Source: Gemmatimonadota bacterium
GTDB lineage: Bacteria > Gemmatimonadota > Gemmatimonadetes > Gemmatimonadales > GWC2-71-9
NCBI GenBank assembly: GCA_029884275.1
Contig: JAOUIC010000046.1
Coordinates: forward strand, 1 to 8,902
Direction of reading: 5' to 3'
Length of the DNA: 8,902 nucleotides
The position numbers were made by a program, and so were the translations under genes. The notes under the pieces were generated by a model that saw only the letters and a program-made list of their open reading frames with translations, was not told the origin of the DNA and searched no databases. Of this stretch, positions 5,694 to 8,902 are shown in pieces (the first letter of the stretch is position 1; each line of letters opens with the position of its first letter).

Positions 5694-6664
5694 AGATCTT
5701 CATCACGGGTGGCGCAGGGTTCATCGGGTCCCATCTGGCCGAGCGGCTGCTCGGCCGGGGCGACCGCGTGCTGGTCCTCGACGACCTCTCCACCGGCTCG
5801 ATGGACAACATCGCGCACCTGGTTGGCCGGGACGGCTTCGACTACCGGATCGGCTCGGCGCTGGACCAGCCGCTGGTGTCGGAGTGCGTGGATCGGTGCG
5901 ACGTCACGATCCACCTCGCCGCCGCGGTGGGCGTCCGGCTCATCGTGGAGAAGCCGGTCCACACCATCGAGACCAACGTCCGCGCCACCGAGGTGGTGCT
6001 CAACGCCGTGGCCAAGAAGCAGAAACTCACCCTGATCGCCTCGACCTCCGAGGTGTACGGCAAGAGCGCCAAGATTCCCTTCAGCGAGGAGGATGACCTC
6101 CAGCTCGGACCCACCAGCCATTCGCGCTGGGCCTACGCCTGCTCCAAGGCGCTGGATGAATGGCTGGGCCTTGCCTATCACCGGGAGAAGAAGGTGCCGG
6201 TGATCCTGGCGCGGTTCTTCAACACCGTGGGCCCGCGGCAGACCGGGCGGTACGGCATGGTGCTGCCCAACTTCGCCATGCAGGCGCTGACCGGCGAGCC
6301 GATCACGGTGTTCGGGACCGGCGAGCAGGCGCGCTGTTTTGGTCACGTGAAGGATGCGGTCGAGGCGATTCTCCGCCTGATCGCGGCGCCCGCGGCCGTT
6401 GGCAACGTGTTCAACGTGGGCAACGACGAGGAAGTGACCATCCTCCAGCTCGCCGAGCGGGTGCGCGATGCGGCGGGGTCGTCCTCGGAGATCCGGCTGG
6501 TGCCCTACGACGAGGCGTATGCCGAGGGGTTCGAGGACATGCTCCGGCGGGTGCCGGATGTCAGGCGGCTGGAGCGGACCATCGGCTTCCGCCCCCGGAC
6601 GCCGCTGTCGGAGATCATCGCCGACGTGGTGGCCGACCAGCGGGCCCGGCTCGCCGTGAGGTGA
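5690..6664 (+). CDS. NAD-dependent nucleotide-sugar epimerase/dehydratase (extended SDR)
   Basis: A 324-residue extended short-chain dehydrogenase/reductase. It starts M-K-I-F-I-T-G-G-A-G-F-I-G, with the NAD-binding G-x2-G-x2-G at G7, G10 and G13, and D31 at the end of the second strand. The catalytic set is S118/T119 in the STSEVYG segment plus Y149-x3-K153. This architecture is shared by UDP-glucose 4-epimerases, UDP-glucuronate decarboxylases and related sugar-nucleotide enzymes; the STSEVYG and L-A-A-A-V-G-V segments are typical of that group. It would supply an activated sugar to the neighbouring glycosyltransferases in the cytosol. The exact reaction (4-epimerisation, decarboxylation or dehydration) cannot be fixed from motifs. 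Its ATG overlaps the upstream stop by 4 nt, with GAGG 7 nt before it. The next gene starts 1 nt after its stop. Confidence 0.92.
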   Translation: MKIFITGGAGFIGSHLAERLLGRGDRVLVLDDLSTGSMDNIAHLVGRDGFDYRIGSALDQPLVSECVDRCDVTIHLAAAVGVRLIVEKPVHTIETNVRATEVVLNAVAKKQKLTLIASTSEVYGKSAKIPFSEEDDLQLGPTSHSRWAYACSKALDEWLGLAYHREKKVPVILARFFNTVGPRQTGRYGMVLPNFAMQALTGEPITVFGTGEQARCFGHVKDAVEAILRLIAAPAAVGNVFNVGNDEEVTILQLAERVRDAAGSSSEIRLVPYDEAYAEGFEDMLRRVPDVRRLERTIGFRPRTPLSEIIADVVADQRARLAVR

Positions 6665-6665
6665 C

Positions 6666-7415
6666 ATGCGCGCCATCCTGACCTACCACTCGATCGACGA
6701 CTCCGGCTCCCCCATTTCGGTGGCGCCTGCGGAGTTCCGCGCGCATGTGCGGTGGCTCGCATCGGGGGCGGTGAGGGTGGTCCCGCTGGCGGAGATGGCG
6801 ACCCTGCCGGCCGACGCGGATGCGGTGGCGATCACCTTCGACGACGCATTCGAGAATTTCGCGGCCATGGCAGCGCCGCTGCTTCACGAGCACCGCCTGC
6901 CGGCGACGCTGTTCGTCGTCTCCGGCCGGGTGGGGCGCGACAATGCCTGGGGCGACCGTCCCGATCCACGGGTGCCGACCCTGCCTCTCCTCGACTGGAC
7001 CGGGCTCGGCTGGCTGGTGGAGGAGGGGATCGAGATCGGAGCCCACACCCGGACCCACCCGCACCTGACCCGGATCAGTCCGGCGATGCTGGAGGACGAA
7101 CTGCTCGGCTCGACGGACGAGATCCGGCGCAAGCTCGGGATGGCGGTTCGCGAGATCGCCTATCCCTACGGTGACGTCAACGAGGACGTGGTCGTCGCGG
7201 CCCGGCGGCATTTCGTCCGGGGGTATACCACCCGCCTCCAGCCGCTGGCGCGAGACAACGATCCGCTCCAGCTGCCGCGGCTGGACATGTTCTATCTCAG
7301 GGGGCCGGGTCGGCTCGAATCGTGGGGGAGCGCCAGATTTGACCAGCATCTCTGGCTGCGGGCGCAGGCGCGCCGGCTGCGGCAGGTCCTGACAGGGCCG
7401 GCGGGAGGGTGGTGA
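6666..7415 (+). CDS. Polysaccharide deacetylase (NodB / CE4 domain)
   Basis: A 249-residue protein of the carbohydrate esterase 4 fold. Motif 1 is T-F-D-D at 57-60 (D59 probable base, D60 metal ligand). Motif 2 is H-T-R-T-H at 127-131 (the two histidine metal ligands). Motif 3 is A-Y-P-Y-G at 165-169. The later motifs are weak: the usual leucine-histidine near the end is replaced by L-P-R-L-D around residue 214. The N-terminal I-L-T-Y-H-S-I is common in NodB proteins of capsule and exopolysaccharide clusters. No signal peptide or membrane helix is seen, so it may act on a cytoplasmic lipid-linked sugar rather than on exported polymer (inference). It likely removes an N-acetyl or O-acetyl group from the glycan being built. 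The ATG at 6666 has GAGG 4 nt upstream. It lies between the SDR gene and the last glycosyltransferase gene, with 1-nt gaps on both sides. Confidence 0.9.
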   Translation: MRAILTYHSIDDSGSPISVAPAEFRAHVRWLASGAVRVVPLAEMATLPADADAVAITFDDAFENFAAMAAPLLHEHRLPATLFVVSGRVGRDNAWGDRPDPRVPTLPLLDWTGLGWLVEEGIEIGAHTRTHPHLTRISPAMLEDELLGSTDEIRRKLGMAVREIAYPYGDVNEDVVVAARRHFVRGYTTRLQPLARDNDPLQLPRLDMFYLRGPGRLESWGSARFDQHLWLRAQARRLRQVLTGPAGGW

Positions 7416-7416
7416 C

Positions 7417-8523
7417 GTGAGCGAGCCGATGCTGTCGGTGGTGGTGCCGGTCCGGAACGGACTCAAGGTGCTGCCGAGGTCGCTGGGGGCACTCGAGGCG
7501 AGCGATCTGCCGCGCGACCTCTGGGAGCTGATCGTGGTGGACGACGCGAGCACGGACGAAACGCCGGCGCTGGCCGCAAGGTGGGCCGACGTGGTGGTGC
7601 GGATTCCGGACAGTCCCCACGGGCCGGGCTACGCTCGGAACCGCGGTGTGGAGATGGCCCGGTGCCCGGTGGTGGCGTTCATCGATGCGGATGTGGTGGT
7701 GCACCGCGACACCCTCCGCCGGATCGTGTGGACCTTCGCGCGGGATCCAGAGCTCGGCGCCGTGTTCGGCTCGTACGACGATCGCCCGCCGGCGCCGGGC
7801 GTCGTGTCGCGATACCGCAACCTGCTGCACCACTGGCACCACCAGCGGAACCCGGGAGAGGCGGACACCTTCTGGGCCGGATGCGGCGCAGTGCGTCGGT
7901 CGGTGTTCCTGGAAGCCGGTGGCTTCGACGAGTGGCACTATCGCCGTCCCTCCATCGAAGACATCGAGCTGGGGCACCGGATCAGCCACCTGGGGGCACG
8001 AATTCACATCCGGCCGGACATCCAGTGTGCCCACCTGAAGCAGTGGTCGCTCTGGAACGTGCTGCGAACCGACCTCATGGACCGGGGCATCCCCTGGATG
8101 CGACTGCTCCTGCAGGAGGGGAAGATGGGCCAGCGCCGCTCCCTCAACCTGAAACCGATCGAGCGAATCAACACCGCCCTGGCTGGTCTCGCGCTGGTCG
8201 CGGTCGTGCTGGCGATCGGTCTCCGCGATCCGCGGTTCCTCCTCGGAGTCGCCGGGCCGCTCGCGGTGATGCTGGTGAGCAATCTGCCGTTCTACGCATT
8301 TCTGGCTCGCGCTGGCGGGATCGGGTTCGCGCTCGCATCGGTACCCCTTCACCTCGCCTACTACGTCGTCAATGGCGTCTGCGTGGTGTTGGGCTGGCTG
8401 GCGCATCACGTCATGGGGGAGCCGGTCCCGGACGCCCCCATTCAGGCGATGGCCGAGGTCGGGGTCGAACGGTGGCCTCCGGTGCCGGCGCGGCTGTCGG
8501 TCGGGGCCTGGGCCCCGCGCTGA
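7417..8523 (+). CDS. GT2-family glycosyltransferase with C-terminal membrane domain
   Basis: A 368-residue GT-A glycosyltransferase. The first strand L-S-V-V-V-P-V-R-N is at 6-14, the donor-binding V-V-D-D at 40-43, A-R-N-R-G at 73-77, the metal-binding D-A-D at 90-92, and the acceptor/base motif I-E-D-I-E at 180-184. All expected catalytic motifs are present, in contrast to the two family 2-like proteins at the left of the window. After residue 245 come about three hydrophobic segments (roughly 250-268, 273-300 and 304-328), which should anchor it in the inner membrane. The GTG at 7417 is supported by GGGAGGG 7 nt upstream and follows the deacetylase stop by 1 nt. It is probably the last gene of the coupled operon. 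The acceptor may be a lipid-linked glycan; donor sugar unknown. Confidence 0.93.
   Translation: MSEPMLSVVVPVRNGLKVLPRSLGALEASDLPRDLWELIVVDDASTDETPALAARWADVVVRIPDSPHGPGYARNRGVEMARCPVVAFIDADVVVHRDTLRRIVWTFARDPELGAVFGSYDDRPPAPGVVSRYRNLLHHWHHQRNPGEADTFWAGCGAVRRSVFLEAGGFDEWHYRRPSIEDIELGHRISHLGARIHIRPDIQCAHLKQWSLWNVLRTDLMDRGIPWMRLLLQEGKMGQRRSLNLKPIERINTALAGLALVAVVLAIGLRDPRFLLGVAGPLAVMLVSNLPFYAFLARAGGIGFALASVPLHLAYYVVNGVCVVLGWLAHHVMGEPVPDAPIQAMAEVGVERWPPVPARLSVGAWAPR
8502..8517 (+). terminator. GC hairpin at the 3' end of the last operon gene (weak)
   Basis: A 6-bp stem CGGGGC/GCCCCG with a CTGG loop ends 4 nt before the stop codon of the GT2 gene. It has no T-run and lies inside coding sequence, so it is at best a weak terminator or mRNA-stabilising structure. 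Confidence 0.15.
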
Positions 8524-8539
8524 CTTGGCGCCGGAACGC

Positions 8540-8545
8540 TATCTT
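8540..8545 (+). promoter_or_regulatory. Possible -10 element before the membrane protein gene
   Basis: TATCTT is the only -10-like, AT-leaning hexamer in the 52-nt gap after the operon. No good -35 match lies at 16-18 nt upstream. If real, it would give the downstream gene its own promoter. Confidence 0.25.
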
Positions 8546-8575
8546 TCAATGAGCCTACTTCTCGTCGGGGACACG

Positions 8576-8902
8576 ATGCCACCAGCCGGTTCCGTCCGGG
8601 ACGAACCCGCCCTGTCGCCGTCAGTCCGGCTGGCCTTCGCGCCGCTGCACAAGCGGGCGTTCGGCTTGGCCATCGGCGCGGCGTTGGCGCTGGCGGTCGT
8701 GGTGGCGACCCTCGTTTACCTCGTCCGCGGCCACCTGAACCAGGGACCGGGGCTGTGGCTGCTGCAGAACTACCTGGCGGGCTACTCGGTGAGTCTGACC
8801 GGCGCCCTCGTCGGGGGCGCGTGGGGCCTGTTTGTCGGCTTCGTGGCGGGGTGGTTCCTGGCGTTCTGCCGCAACTTCATGATCGCGGTATCGGTGTTCA
8901 TC
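8576..8902 (+). CDS. Small membrane protein of unknown function, 5' part
   Basis: The frame is open from ATG 8576 to the right edge (109 codons visible). The first 25 or so residues are polar (M-P-P-A-G-S-V-R-D-E), then come two hydrophobic segments: F-G-L-A-I-G-A-A-L-A-L-A-V-V-V-A-T-L-V at about 29-47, and a Gly/Trp-rich one around 73-98 (G-A-L-V-G-G-A-W-G-L-F-V-G-F-V-A-G-W). Between them is N-Y-L-A-G-Y-S-V. I do not recognise a named family. It looks like a hypothetical membrane protein. An in-frame ATG at 8549 would add nine residues (M-S-L-L-L-V-G-D-T), but GGGGA at 8567-8571, 4 nt before 8576, favours the later start. It is separated from the operon by 52 nt, more than any spacing inside the operon. 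A link to polysaccharide export or anchoring is possible but unsupported. Confidence 0.7.
   Translation, partial: MPPAGSVRDEPALSPSVRLAFAPLHKRAFGLAIGAALALAVVVATLVYLVRGHLNQGPGLWLLQNYLAGYSVSLTGALVGGAWGLFVGFVAGWFLAFCRNFMIAVSVFI

Noticed and set aside
5567..6676. Open frame of 369 codons on the minus strand opposite the SDR gene
   Set aside because: It is the shadow of a well-supported epimerase/dehydratase gene, with no independent support.

Overview
The window is a high-GC (visibly well over 60%) bacterial stretch. It carries part of a cell-surface polysaccharide or glycoconjugate biosynthesis cluster, with every recognisable gene on the plus strand. GC content, GTG starts at the glycosyltransferase genes, strong purine-rich ribosome binding sites and the protein families fit an environmental high-GC Gram-negative lineage. 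Gemmatimonadota is my best guess, made on general impression only: there is no rRNA or marker gene in the window to confirm it.

Layout. (1) Left block, 3-2766: the 3' part of a GT-A-like protein lacking a catalytic DxD, an overlapping GT2-type glycosyltransferase with an EDH motif in place of DxD, then a FAD-dependent amine-oxidase/UDP-galactopyranose-mutase-like oxidoreductase. (2) A gap of about 495 bp (2767-3261) with no convincing gene. It is filled with at least seven diverged copies of a repeat of about 15-27 nt in both orientations, and these form two long inverted repeats. (3) Right block, 3262-8523: five tightly packed genes (overlaps of 4 nt or gaps of 1 nt) that read as one translationally coupled operon: two GT4 glycosyltransferases, an extended-SDR nucleotide-sugar epimerase/dehydratase, a NodB-type polysaccharide deacetylase, and a membrane-anchored GT2 glycosyltransferase. 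(4) After a 52-nt gap, the start of a small membrane protein of unknown function runs off the right edge.

How the genes may work together (inference). The SDR enzyme would supply an unusual nucleotide sugar. The GT2 and GT4 enzymes would assemble a glycan on a lipid or cell-surface acceptor at the inner face of the membrane. The NodB-domain protein would de-N-acetylate (or otherwise deacylate) a sugar residue, and the FAD oxidoreductase would modify a sugar or lipid precursor. No flippase, polymerase, chain-length regulator or export gene is in the window, so the cluster must continue outside it, and the polymer cannot be named.

I found no defence system, mobile element, CRISPR array or RNA gene. 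The least explained piece of DNA is the intergenic repeat cluster at 2788-3222. The next most interesting item is the truncated, motif-less GT-A-like protein at the left edge, lying directly in front of an apparent intact paralogue.
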